Positions 20,771 through 33,100 of a stretch of 64,000 bases of DNA are shown one piece after another. Below the pieces are notes generated by a model. The model searched no databases. It saw only the letters and a list, made by a program, of their open reading frames with translations, and was not told where the DNA came from. How positions within the stretch are numbered: the stretch's first letter is position 1; each line of letters opens with the position of its first letter. This stretch comes from Nigrospora sphaerica (lineage: Eukaryota > Ascomycota > Sordariomycetes > Amphisphaeriales > Apiosporaceae), in NCBI GenBank assembly GCA_018287875.1, contig JAGVVL010000017.1:2604001-2668000 (forward strand), read 5' to 3'. The position numbers and the translations under genes were made by a program.

Positions 20771-23417
20771 ATGGCTCAAAGAGGTACGTTGCCGCCCCGC
20801 CCTGTGACCAAAGGCCCTGTCCCCGCCGCTGACCTGCTTGACCTCGGTAGGAACCGACACTGGACCGACGGCGCAATGGCCCCCCAGATCCCCCCAAGAG
20901 GCCTTGGCTGGTACGCCCGGAGGGCGCGAACGACTGCGCCGGATGGCCGACCGCACATCGCCCTCGCCCTCGCCGCTGAGGAAGTCTCATTCCTTCCATG
21001 CGCACCCGACCCGGCGCGAGGCCCACCACGACGACGACGGAGACGCCATGGACCTTGATGACGACCTCCACGACGATGACGACGAAGAGACCCTGCAGCT
21101 GAAGCTCCAGGCGATCCAGGCGAAGCTGAGGCTCAAGGCCCTGCAGCGGAAACAACGGCAAGCGACAGGTGGACACTCGGCTGATGCCGATCACCCGGTG
21201 GCTACCAGCAGGGCTGCGCCGGCCCCCACGTCCGCTCAGGATGTACTCGCAGCGAGCCGGGCGCAGTCGCGCGCTGCCATACTGAGGGATGGGGCGAAGG
21301 GGCGGCCTTCCTCGCAGGGGCGACCCTCGTCGCAAAGTGAGGTCCAGGTGCCCGTCTCCCCGGTGCGTCGGACGCAGACGGCCGACAGCCAGGGGTCCCC
21401 GACTCGAGTACTGCTGGGTATCGACAAGGGCCTCAAAGCCAAGGACGTCTCGTTGAAGCGGGCGAACAGCACCAAAAGCCTACGCGAAAGGGAGCCCCAG
21501 GCTGCGGACGGCTACCTACGACGCACCCACACGCCTGCCCTGGGCCAGGACAGACCTCTGGCCTCCCACACACGGCCGAAAAGCTTCAGCGAGAGACTCG
21601 CTGATGCGAGGTTGGAAGAGACGGCTCGAAAAGACCGACAGGAGAGGATCAGCCAGGCCAGAAGCAAGACCTTCCAGGTGAACCAAAACGAAGTAGAACG
21701 ATACAAGAGCGAGGCCGTCGAGATCCCCGACGTGCCCACCGAGCCAGAGAGCTTCAGCCGCGAAGAAGTCCTGTCTGGTGGTAGGATACGGCGGAGCAAC
21801 ACCGCCCCCATCTTCCGCAGAGGGAGCGCTCAGGACGTCGAAGTATCATCCACGGCGTCGTCGTCCTTTCAACGAGCCCCCGGGTCCGCTTCGTTTCCGG
21901 CGCCCTTCTCCTTCCGGCGAAACGAAGAGGCAACCCCATCGGAGGTGTCGGAAGATTCGGCGACGTCTTTCGAGCCTTACTCCAGCACCCATCTATCGAA
22001 ACGCATCCTTCCACATAGCCTGTTAACCCGCACATTCGCGGCCAAGAAGACGTACTTGATCAAGGATCTCCTAGCAAGCGTCAAAGCCCCCGAATTCGAA
22101 CTCCCCGAGATTGAACGCGATATTGTGGTTTTGGGCATCGTTGCCTCCAAGTCGGAGCCGAAATCGCACAAGCAGCCGGAACACCCGAATCTGAGGGAGA
22201 AGAAAGGCCGATTCGACGAGGAGGAGGAGCGTGGCAAGTACATGGTCATTACGCTCGTGGACCTGACCTGGCAAGTGGACCTCTTTTTGTTCAACTCGGC
22301 TTTCAACCGGTACTGGAAGTTGATACCTGGGACGCTGGTGGCCATATTGAACCCCAGCATCATGCCTCCTCCCAAAGGGCGGGAGGCCACTGGTCGGTTC
22401 AGCCTGGTGCTCAACAGCGACGGCGACACGGTACTGGAGGTCGGCACCGCTCGCGATCTTGGTTTCTGCAAAAGCATCAAGAAGGATGGAAACCTGTGCA
22501 ATTCGTGGGTGAACCGCAAACGGACCGAATTTTGCGAATTCCACATGAACGCGGCGCTTGAAAAGCACCGGCTCGCGAGGCAAGACATCAACACTGGCAG
22601 TGGTCTAGGCTTCCGTGACAAGAAGCAACGGGAGAAATCGCAGGGCAGGTCCAGCAGCAGATGGGACAGCAAACCGAACGCGAGTGGCGGAAGTTTCGAT
22701 CGATATACACAGTCTCATTTCTTCGTCTCCCAGGCCAGCGCCGCAAGTTTGATCGACGGCGAACACAGGGCATCTGATCGTGAGAGGGGCGAGGCCTTGC
22801 GGCGTCGCCTCGTGGCCGAGGAGAAGGAGCGTGACATTATGCGACAGCTGGGCCAAGCAGGCCGCGGCGCAGGCAGGGAATACATGAAAGTCAGCGAGCG
22901 TGGCCAGCTGGGTTCCAGCGTGTCCACGGCCGGCGGTGGCAGCTCGACGACAGTGGACACTGGCGCCGCCAGCCAGAGGCCTTCAGCGGATGCCAGGAGC
23001 TTGGGCCTGGTGGCCGGCCGGAGCTCGGACGCAAAGATTCATCTGAGTCCGGTCAAACGCAAAAGAACTCTGTCCACCCTGAGCTCCAGCTCAACGGCGG
23101 CAGCCCCCAGAGTCAGAGACGGCGGCTTCGGCTGGGGAGTGTCGCTCAAGGATAAACTCGCCAGGATGAAGGAAGGCCAGCGAGTGAATGGATCCATGGG
23201 AACGACCAGCTACGAGAGAGCCGGCAGTTCTCAGCCGAGCGCGAAAAGCAGTGATCCGGCCGCGTATCCGCCCGCCCGCAAAAAGACGCGGTTTGTGACG
23301 GAGAAGGGCATCAGAGAGGCCGGTCGAGACAGTCTTGCTGGCGACCTCGGCAAAGAAAGGAGGGCGTTCACGTTCGACGACGATGACGATGACGACGAGT
23401 TGGTCATTCTCCCATGA
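20771..23417 (+). CDS. MCM10: Replication initiation factor Mcm10
   Basis: Scaffold that links the CMG helicase and DNA polymerase alpha at origins. Exon 1 is only 13 nt (20771-20783, MAQR plus one base). The intron is 20784-20850 (GTACGT donor, GCTGAC branch, GTAG acceptor) and exon 2 is 20851-23417; 859 aa. The start was chosen because the frame of exon 2 has no ATG until residue 36 (MADRTS), while the tiny exon joins in phase and supplies an ATG. The N-terminal third is disordered with an acidic cluster. The central OB-fold begins near EIERDIVVLGIVASK and runs through WQVDLFLFNSAFNRYWKLIPG. It is followed by the Mcm10 zinc finger with Cys544, Cys554, Cys566 and His569 (C-x9-C-x11-C-x2-H) and the GSGLGFRDKK segment. 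The C-terminus is basic, then ends in an acidic run (DDDDDDD). Confidence 0.92.
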
Positions 23418-24564
23418 GGGAATCGCTGGAAACCGTACCGAGGGCGTACATCCCTTCCTTCTTTTTTCCTTTTGTTCTGTTTACGGGTACTATTGCATCG
23501 TCCGGATCATGCATTGGCTGAGGACAGGGTAGCATTGGGTGTTGGGATCTTCTATGTACGCATGGCGTAACTACAAATGTCAGCCTTAGAGAATATAGGC
23601 CGGGAAACGGCGAGATTGCGGCCTTGGGTTATCAGGCCAACAAACAACTGAAATGCATTGGTATAAGATTGACTTGGAATACAAAAGTGGCAACGCGGAA
23701 ATGCGACACCGCGTAATTCCAACCGCCATGCGGTGAATGGGTGTACCCAGAAGGTGGGCGCCACGGATCGTCAGTTTGGACTTGTTGGAGGTTCGTTGAT
23801 CCCCCCCCGGACGGCGAAGGCCAGCCGCGATGTTGGCGGCAGCTTGAGTGGCGCGCTGGGCGATGCCATGGGCCCCAGGCCGGGGGAAGACGGCCCCTTG
23901 ACACGTGCGGTACAGGCGATGGACGGCATGGTGGGAAACACGCCAAGCCGGTGATAGTATACGAATTCACTTGAAACTGGGTTGGTGAGGACCTACGTCT
24001 CGGGGGGCGTAACGTTTGGGAATGTAGGAAGAGCACGTCTTTGCTCGTCGCCTCTTCTCCGACTTTTGGGCCAAGTACACGGACAAGGGACCCCTCTATT
24101 CAAGAAGCCGCGTGCGTAGCTGTACCTTACCCAAGACCCGTCCACCTTATGACGGAGGCGCAAAGAAGGACAACGCCACGGCATTATCGCGGCATACGCC
24201 GTCGCCAATGGAAGGGTCAGGTCCCAAGCGACCCTCCGGTCGTGCTTGGGCCAAGTGATGGTTGTCGGATGTTTCCGTTCCATCGTCTTAAAGGGACGAT
24301 ATGCGTCCTGGGGGGTTCATCATTACGAAACACCAAGTCGGCTGAGCTCGTCCTGCCCGCACCCACCGTCGAGTCTAGCGGCATGTTCTCGCGGCCGTGT
24401 GGATGGCGGCCCGGATCGGGTCTCGGTGCTCAAGAGTGCCCTTCAACCAACGTGTATAAAAAGAAGGAATGGCCTCACAGCCACCCACTCGTCTAAGAGA
24501 AACTCTAGAAGCCACCGGCAGTCTCCTGGGAGACGGTGAGGTAGGGGTATGTACAACGCGTAAT
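23418..24564. other. Convergent spacer, no gene seen
   Basis: 1.15 kb between the stop codons of MCM10 (+) and the secreted repeat protein (-). Should hold both 3' UTRs. Frames of up to 151 codons have no recognisable features. Confidence 0.6.
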
Positions 24565-25694
24565 CTACTCGTCGTCCTCCTCGTCCTCCTCGTCGACCTC
24601 CTCGACCTTCTTGGCATTCTCGGCCTTGTCAGCCGCGCCGGCACCGGCGCCGGCAGCGCCACCGGCGGCACCTCCGGCCTTGCCCTTACCACCGGTCAGA
24701 CCACCGAGTAGGTCAGCGAGGCCACCGGCACCGCCAGCACCGCCAGCACCGCCAGCGCCACCCGTCAGGCCACCGAGCAGGTCAGCGAGGCCACCGGCAC
24801 CACCAGCACCGCCAGCACCGCCAGCGCCACCCGTCAGGCCGGCGAGCAGGTCGGCCAAGCCGGCAGCATTCTGGTTGCCCTTCTTCTTGCCGTCGGCGCC
24901 GGCGGTTCCGTTCTTGGCGGCACCGGCGGCTGCGCCGTCGGCGGCACCCTTGCCCTTGCCCTTGCCCTTAGCCTTGCCGCCGGCCGGGTCCGCGGTGGCG
25001 GTTCCGTTCTTGGCAGCGCCTCCGGCCAGGCCCTCGGCGGCGCCCTTGCCCTTGCCCTTGCCCTTAGCCTTGCCGTCGGCCGGGTCCGCGGTGGCGGTTC
25101 CGTTCTTGGCGGCACCCCCGGTCGCGCCGTCGGCGGCGCCCTTGCCCTTGCCCTTGCCCTTAGCCTTGCCCTTGCCCTTACCGCCGGCCGGGTCCGCAGT
25201 CGCGGTTCCGTTCTTGGCGGCGCCTCCGGCCAGGCCCTCGGCGGCGCCCTTGCCCTTGCCCTTGCCCTTAGCCTTGCCGTCGGCCGGGTCCGCGGTGGCG
25301 GTTCCGTTCTTGGCGGCGCCGTCGGCGGCGCCCTTGCCCTTGCCCGCCTTGGCCGCCTTGCCGTCCTTGGCGGCCTTATCCCCCTTGTTCTTCTTCTTGC
25401 CCTGCTGCTGCTCGCCGGTAGCGGGCGCGGTGGCATTGGTAGCGGCCTGTTTTAGGTGTTAGTCGTGGTATTCCCGTGGCAGGGGGTTTAGCGGTGTGCC
25501 CTTACCCCTCCGGCAGCGGCTCCGGCCTCTTCCTTCTTGCGGCGGGCCAGCTCGGGTAGGGCCCGCAGAGTGAGGGCCTGGTCCATGGCGGCACGGGCGA
25601 TTACCAGGTCGCTGGGTCGGTCCTGGGTGGGCAGGGAGATGACGACCGAGGCAGAGGCTGCCAGCAGCAGGAGAGCGGAACCAAAGTTCTTCAT
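24565..25694 (-). CDS. Secreted low-complexity repeat protein (Lys-Gly and Gly-Ala repeats)
   Basis: Exon 1 is 25694-25506 and exon 2 is 25446-24565; 356 aa. The 59-nt intron (GTAAGG donor, CGACTAACAC branch, ACAG acceptor) is phase 0. Residues 1 to about 20 form a clear signal peptide (MKNFGSALLLLAASASVVIS). A predicted helix follows, then a possible kexin site (LARRKKEE, about 49-56). Exon 2 starts with Lys-rich sequence, then about five imperfect repeats of roughly 30-35 residues, each carrying AAKNGTATADP (NGT is an N-glycosylation sequon; the last copy reads NGTAGAD) and a (KG)n run. Next come three shorter repeats based on GLADLLGGLTGG plus GAGGAGG runs. The end is acidic (VEEVDEEDEEDDE). 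I know no family for it; it is not a hydrophobin and the mature part has almost no Cys. Cell-wall or extracellular-matrix protein and effector are both possible. The spliced frame is secure, the role unknown. Confidence 0.85.
24719..25360 (-). repeat. Tandem coding repeats inside the secreted protein
   Basis: Minus-strand repeats of GCCAAGAACGGAACC-type units followed by (AAGGGC)n runs lie at about 24900-25360. Units encoding GLADLLGGLTGG with (GGTGCT/GGCGGT)n runs lie at about 24690-24870. Copy number may vary between strains. Confidence 0.85.
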
Positions 25695-25808
25695 CTTAGC
25701 GGTGGGATATGACTTGGTGTATGGAGTGTCTTAAAGATAGAGTTCCCGAGGGAAAAGAGTGAGTGAGAGTGGCTCAGTCGAGAATCGAAAAAGAACAGGA
25801 GCACAGCT

Positions 25809-25865
25809 CTGTGGTCAACGTCAGTATACTGCTAGGGTCTGCAATGGCCGGGGGCGTTCACCTAC
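25809..25865 (-). other. Probable 5' UTR intron of the secreted repeat protein
   Basis: On the minus strand a GTAGGT donor (25865), a TACTGAC branch sequence and an ACCACAG acceptor (ending 25809) bound 57 nt between the TATA box and the start codon. Confidence 0.6.
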
Positions 25866-25977
25866 CGTGAATGTAAAGAATACAGCTAAGAAATGAAATG
25901 CAGTCGATGCTAAAAAGGGGTGAAGAGAAGGGATAAGGGGCATCAGAGCGGGTCGAAGAGCACAGCGAGGTTCGCTC

Positions 25978-25984
25978 TTATATA
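25978..25984 (-). promoter_or_regulatory. TATA box of the secreted repeat protein gene
   Basis: TATATAA followed by GAGCG on the minus strand, 284 bp upstream of the ATG at 25694, with a probable leader intron between them. A TATA box this clear suggests a strongly and conditionally expressed gene. Confidence 0.65.
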
Positions 25985-28105
25985 CAGAACGGGACATTAT
26001 TCACGCCTATAGAGAGCATGCGGCGCCCGCGGGGGAGAGGGGAGGGGTGTGAATCAACCTTCTCCGCGAAGACGGGGAATAGCGAACTCAGTCGACGAGT
26101 TCAGCTGGACACGATGTTACATTCGACCACCCTGGGCCTGGGATGGGCCACATGGACCAAAGTTTAGCAGCCGGTCTGTGTTCCCCCAGATTTCCCTGCC
26201 CTGGCCGTCGTCAAATCAGCCCACAGCGAGGGCGTGGTGAAGGCGAAGAGGAGAGTGCATAGGGGAGGGCCGTGGGCGCGTGCCGGTGCACCAACGGGGG
26301 CGTCGTCATCCAGTCCCACCGAAGCCAAACGGACTAGGTACGCTGAACCGGGGGAGCGTGTGAAACGCATGACATGGCGGGCGATGAGTGCGCGGGAAGG
26401 CAGCCCTTTCGGGCAATCCAGACGATCTCGGGGTCGATCGTTTCCACGAGGGTGGACAGAAGGAATGGTTTCGGATGCCAAGCCGCAGGACCCACCCAAC
26501 CAAGTCGAGAGCCTCAAGTGGCCAGGGGGGGTTTTATCCAAAAGGGAGATCAAACCTGGGCTCCGTCAGCTTCAAACGTGCAGACCGCCCTGGCCGCCCG
26601 GGGTCGTAGTGAAGCGGAGAAGCGAAGCAACGACGCGCTGGGGCAGGACAGCAGGGAACAGGCGGGCAAAGACGACAATACGGCGGATGGGCCAGGAAAC
26701 TTCAGACGGGCCGCTCGTCGACGGGCGCAGGCCTCGAACGCCAGGGGATGATGCCAGGAACGTCAGGCACAGCCATCAGGAGCCTTGAGCATCCGGTAAC
26801 AGCCAACCTCCGTGTGCGTTCCATGGCGCCGCCCAATGTCAATTCCTACCCATCACCCAATTCGGACGAGCTGAGGAAAACCTGCTTGGGACGCGGATCA
26901 GTGTGGATATAGGTAACACAGTGTACCGGTAGTTTTGAAAAAAGCAGGGTCCTTTGTGAGAGATGGATCAAGGAGAACTCGGTGGTGCCTGGCCCGGCAA
27001 TTGGGGTTCTGGACCGCTCACCAAGGTATAGCCCGTGTCGACCCCTCCAGTGGACTTTCAAGGGGTCGGTTCAGGCTTAAAAACTGGAAGCCCACAACGG
27101 TTGCGATAGCCGCCCCCCCCCCTTCCCCCAGAGCCGTTACAAGAACCGCTTAATTAGCAATTCTCAAATGGGTACTGGCTGCCAGGCCATTGACCCTACC
27201 CCAAAACCACAGATGGTCTAGACCGTCGTAGAATCCTTGCTGCCTTGGCTTGTGAAAAAAGCAAAAGTATTTTTGGCCTACTTGGCGCGCTGGGTGCCGG
27301 CCAGCTGCAAAAGAGGATAGCCGACAAGTTTCGCAAGGCCTAGGGGTTTCTTTAGTGTTGCAAAGTTGTACTCACCCATCCCGTCGGTCCCTGGATGGCG
27401 AGGGCCTCGTTTTGCCGTTTATTAGACGACGGGCCGCCAACGGTCGACTGCCAGAAACGGAGGAAAAGTGGTGCGTCGCGGTCGCCGTTTGTAGCCCAGA
27501 TGCGTTGCCAATGCGCCACTCATAAAGATGAGATAGACGTCGGACGAGGCTCGGCCCCGAGGGGTGGAGGTTACCACAGGCCCGTATCTGCGTTATGTAG
27601 TATATGTGGTTGTCGGCGCGCTGCGCCGTGGCAAACGGTCGCGGGATTCTTCGGTGCCCTCTTCTCCTTCGGCTGACCCGACCCGAGCATCGCCCTCATC
27701 GTCAGCCTCGTTCACCATGCAGCTCTTCTGGCCGTCGATCAGCCCAGCTTAACACGACCGGATCTTGCCTTGCTGGCGTGGGACAACCGCTGTTTGCCCA
27801 AAATGGCATGACGGGACAGATGCATGGCCAGCGCAGGCCAGTCCTGTCCACTTTCCTTTGCTAATGTGCTCCTGGTGATTGGTCCGTCCGGCTGCTTTTT
27901 TTGGCGGGTAGCTCCAGCTCTCGGCTCGGCGAAGAAGCTCTCGCAGACTCGCAACCTCGGGTCTGGGCGCGTCGGGAAAATTGATGTCATCTTCATGTGA
28001 GCATTCCCATTCCCGCTCGAGGTCTCAGCACCTGCTTGTGCCACGCCCGACCGCCGCCCCTTCATTGCCGGGCCTGTCGAGAATAGCTACAACCTGTAGT
28101 CCGCC
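25985..28105. other. Divergent spacer, no gene seen
   Basis: About 2.1 kb beyond the TATA box, up to the ETF-QO start. Includes C- and G-homopolymer runs (for example 27112-27121). Frames of up to 184 codons are Arg/Pro-rich and match nothing I know. The last part, roughly 27950-28105, is probably the ETF-QO promoter and leader. Confidence 0.55.
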
Positions 28106-30195
28106 ATGTCCGCGCACGCCCCCCTCCAGATGCTCGCCCGTCGCGGCGTGTTGCCCGCCCGATCGCGCTTGGCCGCCCGGATATGTAGAGCCTCGACGGC
28201 CTCGGCCGCGTCCCCGTCATGGCACCGGCCGGCATCGCCAGCCCTCGCCCACATCTGTCGCCCGCTCCCGCAGGCCCGCGCCTTCAGCACCACCCGCCCG
28301 AGACGTATGGCCGACGTGGAAGAGAGCTTCGATCCCCAGTCCGTAGACCGCGAGAGCGATGAGGTTGACGTCTGCATCGTAGGCGGAGGTACGTCGTATA
28401 CTCACCGCAGCCGGCATTGCTCCCCTGCGCTCCATCCTGATCCGTCCTGCCCTTCCCGGGCCCCCACTGCGCGCTGCCCCTGCTGATTCTTGTTTACTGC
28501 CCTCGGCACCAGGCCCGGCTGGTCTGAGTGCCGCGATCCGGCTGAAGCAGCTGGCTAATGAGGCCGGGAACGACGACTTCCGCGTGCTGTTGCTGGAGAA
28601 GGCCGGCGAGATCGGCGCCCACATCCTCTCGGGCGCCGTGATTCAGCCTAGTGGCGTAGAGGAACTGTTTCCCGACTGGCTCGACGAGGCCAACGAGAAC
28701 CGCTTCGAGCATGCGACCCCCGCCGGAGCCGACAAGATGCGCTTCCTGACCAAGAGCGCCGCCATTCCGCTCCCGACACCGCCGCAGATGCACAACCACG
28801 GCAACTACATTGTCTCCCTCAACCAGTTCACCAAGTGGCTCGGCGAGCGCGCCGAGGAGGTCGGCGTCGAGGTTTACCCTGGCTTTGCCGCCTCCGAGGT
28901 CTTGTACCAGCCCGACGGCTCCGTCAAGGGCGTGGCCACCAACGATCTCGGCATTGGCCGCGACGGGAAGCCCAAGGACAGTTTTGAGCGAGGCATGGAA
29001 TTCCATGCCAAGGTGACATTGTTTGGCGAGGGATGCCACGGTAACCTGTCGAAGCAGGTCATCAAGAAGTTCGACTTGAGGAGCGAGAGCCAGCACCAGA
29101 CCTACGCCCTTGGCCTGAAGGAGGTCTGGGAGGTCCAGCCCGAGAAGTTCCAGAAGGGGCAGATCGTCCATTCCCTGGGCTACCCGCTGCCCTCGGACAC
29201 GTACGGTGGCGGCTGGGCGTACCATTTTGGCGACAACTTGGTGAGTGTCGGCCTCGTTGTGGCCCTCGACTACTCGAACCCGTGGCTCTCACCCTACGGT
29301 GAGTTTCAGAAGATGAAGCAGCATCCCCTGTACCGGAACACCTTGGAGGGCGGAAAGTGCATTTCGTACGGCGCCCGCGCCCTGATCGAGGGTGGTTTCC
29401 AGTCGATACCCAAGGTGGCCTTCCCCGGCGGTGCCCTCATTGGAGACTCGGCTGGCTTCGTCAACGTGCCCAAGGTCAAGGGCACCCACAACGCCATGCA
29501 CTCGGGCATTCTGGCCGCGCAGGCGGCCTGGGGCGCCCTGAAGGACGGCGCGGATGGCTCCGTCTTCCTGTACGACTACGAGGAATCGCTACGGAAGTCG
29601 AGCATCTGGAAAGAGCTCAAGGAGGTGCGGAATATCCGGCCGTCCTTCCACGGCCCTCTGGGCATCTACGGCGGCATCATGTACTCGGGCCTGGAGGCTT
29701 TCATCTTCAGGGGCCGCGTGCCGTGGACCCTGAAGCACAAGACGACGGACCACGGCGCCACCAAGCTGGCGGACCAGTGCCCCAAGATCGAATACGAGAA
29801 GCCCGACGGCAAGATCTCCTTTGACATCCTGACGAGCGTGTCGCGGACGGGCACGAACCACGAAGAGGACCAGCCGGTCCATCTGCAGGTCAAGGACTGG
29901 GACGCTCACACGATGGAGACGTGGCCGGGCTACAAGGGGGTCGAGAACCGCTTCTGCCCCGCCGGCGTCTACGAGTACGTTGAGGACGCGACCAAGCCGC
30001 TCGGGGTGCGGTTCCAGATCAACGCGCAGAAGTAAGTCCCCCCGCCGGGCTCTCCCTCGGCCGTGACCCATCAGGCTAACGCAACCCCAACACAGCTGCA
30101 TTCACTGCAAGACGTGCGATATCAAGGCCCCGAAGCAGGACATTAACTGGGCAGTGCCCCAGGGCGGCGAGGGCCCCAAGTACTATATGACTTGA
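28106..30195 (+). CDS. Electron transfer flavoprotein-ubiquinone oxidoreductase, mitochondrial
   Basis: Inner-membrane flavo-iron-sulfur enzyme that passes electrons from ETF (fatty-acid and amino-acid oxidation) to ubiquinone. Three exons: 28106-28388, 28513-30031, 30096-30195; 633 aa. The first intron (124 nt) splits the GGGPAG dinucleotide-binding motif and the last (64 nt, GCTAAC branch) precedes the iron-sulfur end, so all joins are confirmed by motifs. Residues 1 to about 66 are an Arg/Ser/Ala-rich mitochondrial presequence (ending FSTTRPRRM). The FAD motif [16 protein letters not shown] is at about 85-101. The quinone/FAD region includes [10 protein letters not shown] and [22 protein letters not shown]. 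The [4Fe-4S] ligands are Cys in [10 protein letters not shown] and the three Cys of CIHCKTC. All expected cluster cysteines are present. Confidence 0.96.
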
Positions 30196-33100
30196 GCGCC
30201 GCGCCTTTGGTTTCCTTCGAAAAACGATGTATTCATGTACAGGGACGGGTTACGGCACACAGCAATTTTCCTTCTAAGACAAAGCATCAGGTTGGGCGGT
30301 GGCTGTCATGTGGGTTGGGCTAGTATCATCTCGGCGCCCGACTTGCTTGAATGTCTGACCTTTACACAAAAACTCTGTAAATAGCACCGGCAGCCATGCC
30401 CACGGGCCCCTATACACGGCAATACAAAAGGGAGACAGGCATGTACAACAATACCAACAATCGCCTTCAATCAATTCTGGGACCCCCCCTTCTTTGGGAC
30501 GGCCTGGGATTGATCCAGCACTTTCTGTCCTCTCGTATGGTTCGCTGCAGACGCCCTCGCTATCCAAGCAGTCTGGCGAGGCTATTTGGGCCCGGCGGGA
30601 AGCATGGCTTTGGCTTGTATGGGAGCCGGGCCGAATAGACCCGTGTCTTTTTTCCCGCTAAAGCTGGCCGGGCGGGACAGGCGCAGGTCATAATTGTTGA
30701 TAGGGGGTTACGTTATCGACTGTGGCCGTATACAAGGGCGGGCCTGGAGCGGCGCCCCGAGGTGATGGACTTTCTCATTGAGCACGTGTGATGGATGTAG
30801 GGTACTTAGTGTACACAGGTGCAGTCCCCTTCCCGCGCCCTGCATGATGGAGGGGAGGACAGGAAAAAGAAAGATGCATCTACCTATCGGGTTCCGTCCA
30901 GAAGGGCTTTCCGTCCATCCGGGCCGACGTAGCCGCTTGGCTAAGCCCGGGCGACCAACTACCTACTGTTACTGCGTACACAGTAGGCAACACGTTATCC
31001 GTGCGGTCTCCCCCGCGTGGGCATCCAAAGCGCGAGAGGGAGGGAGGCCCGCATTTTGGGTGCGGGCCGGTCTCCCTGGGCAACCGAAAAGACGAAGTTG
31101 GCACCCAAGTTTTAACAGCCAGGATGTCATTGTCATCCTCGGATGGTAGTAAGACGGGCGTGTTGGGCGATGCGCCACGATAGAGTGCTGACAGGCAAAG
31201 GAAACAGGAAGGCAAAGGAGCCAACACGTGCGCAGGCGTGGAAACCCTTCCCCCCAAAAGCCAAGCTGAGCTGAGGCGGCGGATCGGTATCCATGTGCAC
31301 ATACATGACTGCGTGCGTCGCGTCATGTGTTAAACCGTATTGGCCCCAAGTGCCGTACTTATTTATGACCTACAGGCGGCAGCCGCTTACTTTGCTTCTG
31401 AACTGCCGTTGGTGGCATGTGGATGACGGGAATGTTGGCTTGCACCATCTATCTTGGGTAAGTGGCTACCTAATAACTCGAGTACCGACTAACAATACGC
31501 GTGCATCACGGCCTCCCGTCCATAACCACTCGACCCTAGTGCAGCGCAGGGACGGCGTGGGCAAAAACGCGCAGAGACGCACGCGTTTGCCCCGTACCAA
31601 CGCGTCCACCCCATGAAAACGTGGCAGCCGTGCTCGCTGCCCCGGTCGGCGTGCGCTGTTTGGACGGGCCGGGGTACGGATGCAGGTGCCACACTTATCA
31701 CGTCCGGGCGTGCCCAGCTCTGGAGGTCCTTCCTCATTTCTCTCCTGTGCAGGTCAGATAAGCGGTACGGCTGCCTGACGTGGCTCGGACGCGGCACCTG
31801 ACCCCGATCCTCCGAGGGAGGGTGCGCTCAGTCCTACGCGACCGGAGGCAACCTCGCGCATCGCGCCTCGTGTACGCAATCGGCTTCTTCTCGCTCGGCA
31901 GCAGGGAGCCGCGCTTTCTCGCGCGCACTTACACCGAGTACGCGCTCTGCGGCCCTTCTTATGCTAACCCCTTGGCTTCCTCGACCATCGAACACGCGAA
32001 TGCTACCTATAACCGCACATGTTATCCACCCGCGATAGTGGCGGACTGGGGGGCGGCGGCGAGGACGAACGACGACGACCGATTACCGGAGACCCGCTCC
32101 GGGGCTGCTTGGCGGTTGGCCGGTGTCGTGTTCACTACGAGGCTAGGATGGATAGAGGCCGCGATTGCCACGGTGCGTTCTGGAACCATCCAATCCGCGG
32201 GTGGGAAAAATTCAAGTCTTGGGTGCCTAGGTAGACCAACCAGTCAGGCCTATTCCCAGAGAGAACATAGCGGCATTCTTGGCAGTCGCTATACCGGAAA
32301 CATGGGACAAGACTTGACCGCCTCATGAGCAACCGAGGACTCGACTCGCGATTGACGCCATCCACAGCAAGCACCCAAGGCATGCTCGGCATCGTATAGG
32401 AATTGTGACGTCAGGGTATACAAGCCGAGCCCCAGCCCTGGGGAGGAGGCCAAGCGGATGGATCTATCCAGCGAAAGGCTGGACAAGGGCCGGCCTGGGC
32501 AGGGCAGCACGGCCTGGGGAAAGCCTGGCTGCCTGTGGAGCGGGCGATTGGCTACCAGCCCGCGATGAGCAGATTGTGATTCGTCCACGCCATGTTTGCC
32601 CGACGGAGCCCGCCATGGTCCATGTTGAATGGACAGTGCGACCATACGGAGTACTTGACGATACAACGCCGCTATGTGCCACATCCTTGCATAGTGAGAT
32701 TGCCATGGTCAGCCTGCTTGCATTGACTGAATAGCGACTGGCGCTTGTCCGGGGTCAGAGCGCCCAGTCCTGTCCGTCGCAGGCGAATTCTTTTTTTTTG
32801 TTGGCCCGACGCGAGGGACCGACACGGTCATTTTCCCTGCCCATCAAACACACGTACGCGTCCGGCCATTTTCCCCTTCTCATCGCAGTGCCACCCAGCC
32901 ACCATCCACTCGCCATCCTCGCGAGACGTCTAAGAGCGCGCGGTTCACCGTCGTCAGCAGCATATGCCCCTCACAGAACGCCCTTCACGACCGTTTGCAC
33001 GCGTAAGTACTGCCTGCGCCTTATGCATGTATTCCATCACGAGCCGTGGTGCATGGAGCCATGGCGACCACCCGCACACAGACAGCATGCCAGAAAAAAA

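Noticed and set aside
20838..20850. Non-ATG (TTG) start for MCM10
   Set aside because: These bases lie in the intron before the TAG acceptor; a tiny upstream ATG exon joins in phase.
24611..25462. 283-codon Pro/Ala-rich plus-strand frame
   Set aside because: Reverse complement of the Lys-Gly/Gly-Ala repeats of the secreted protein; the minus strand has the signal peptide, intron and TATA box.
26234..26788. 184-codon plus-strand frame in a spacer
   Set aside because: Arg/Gly/Pro-rich, no homology recognised, no supporting splice or start context.
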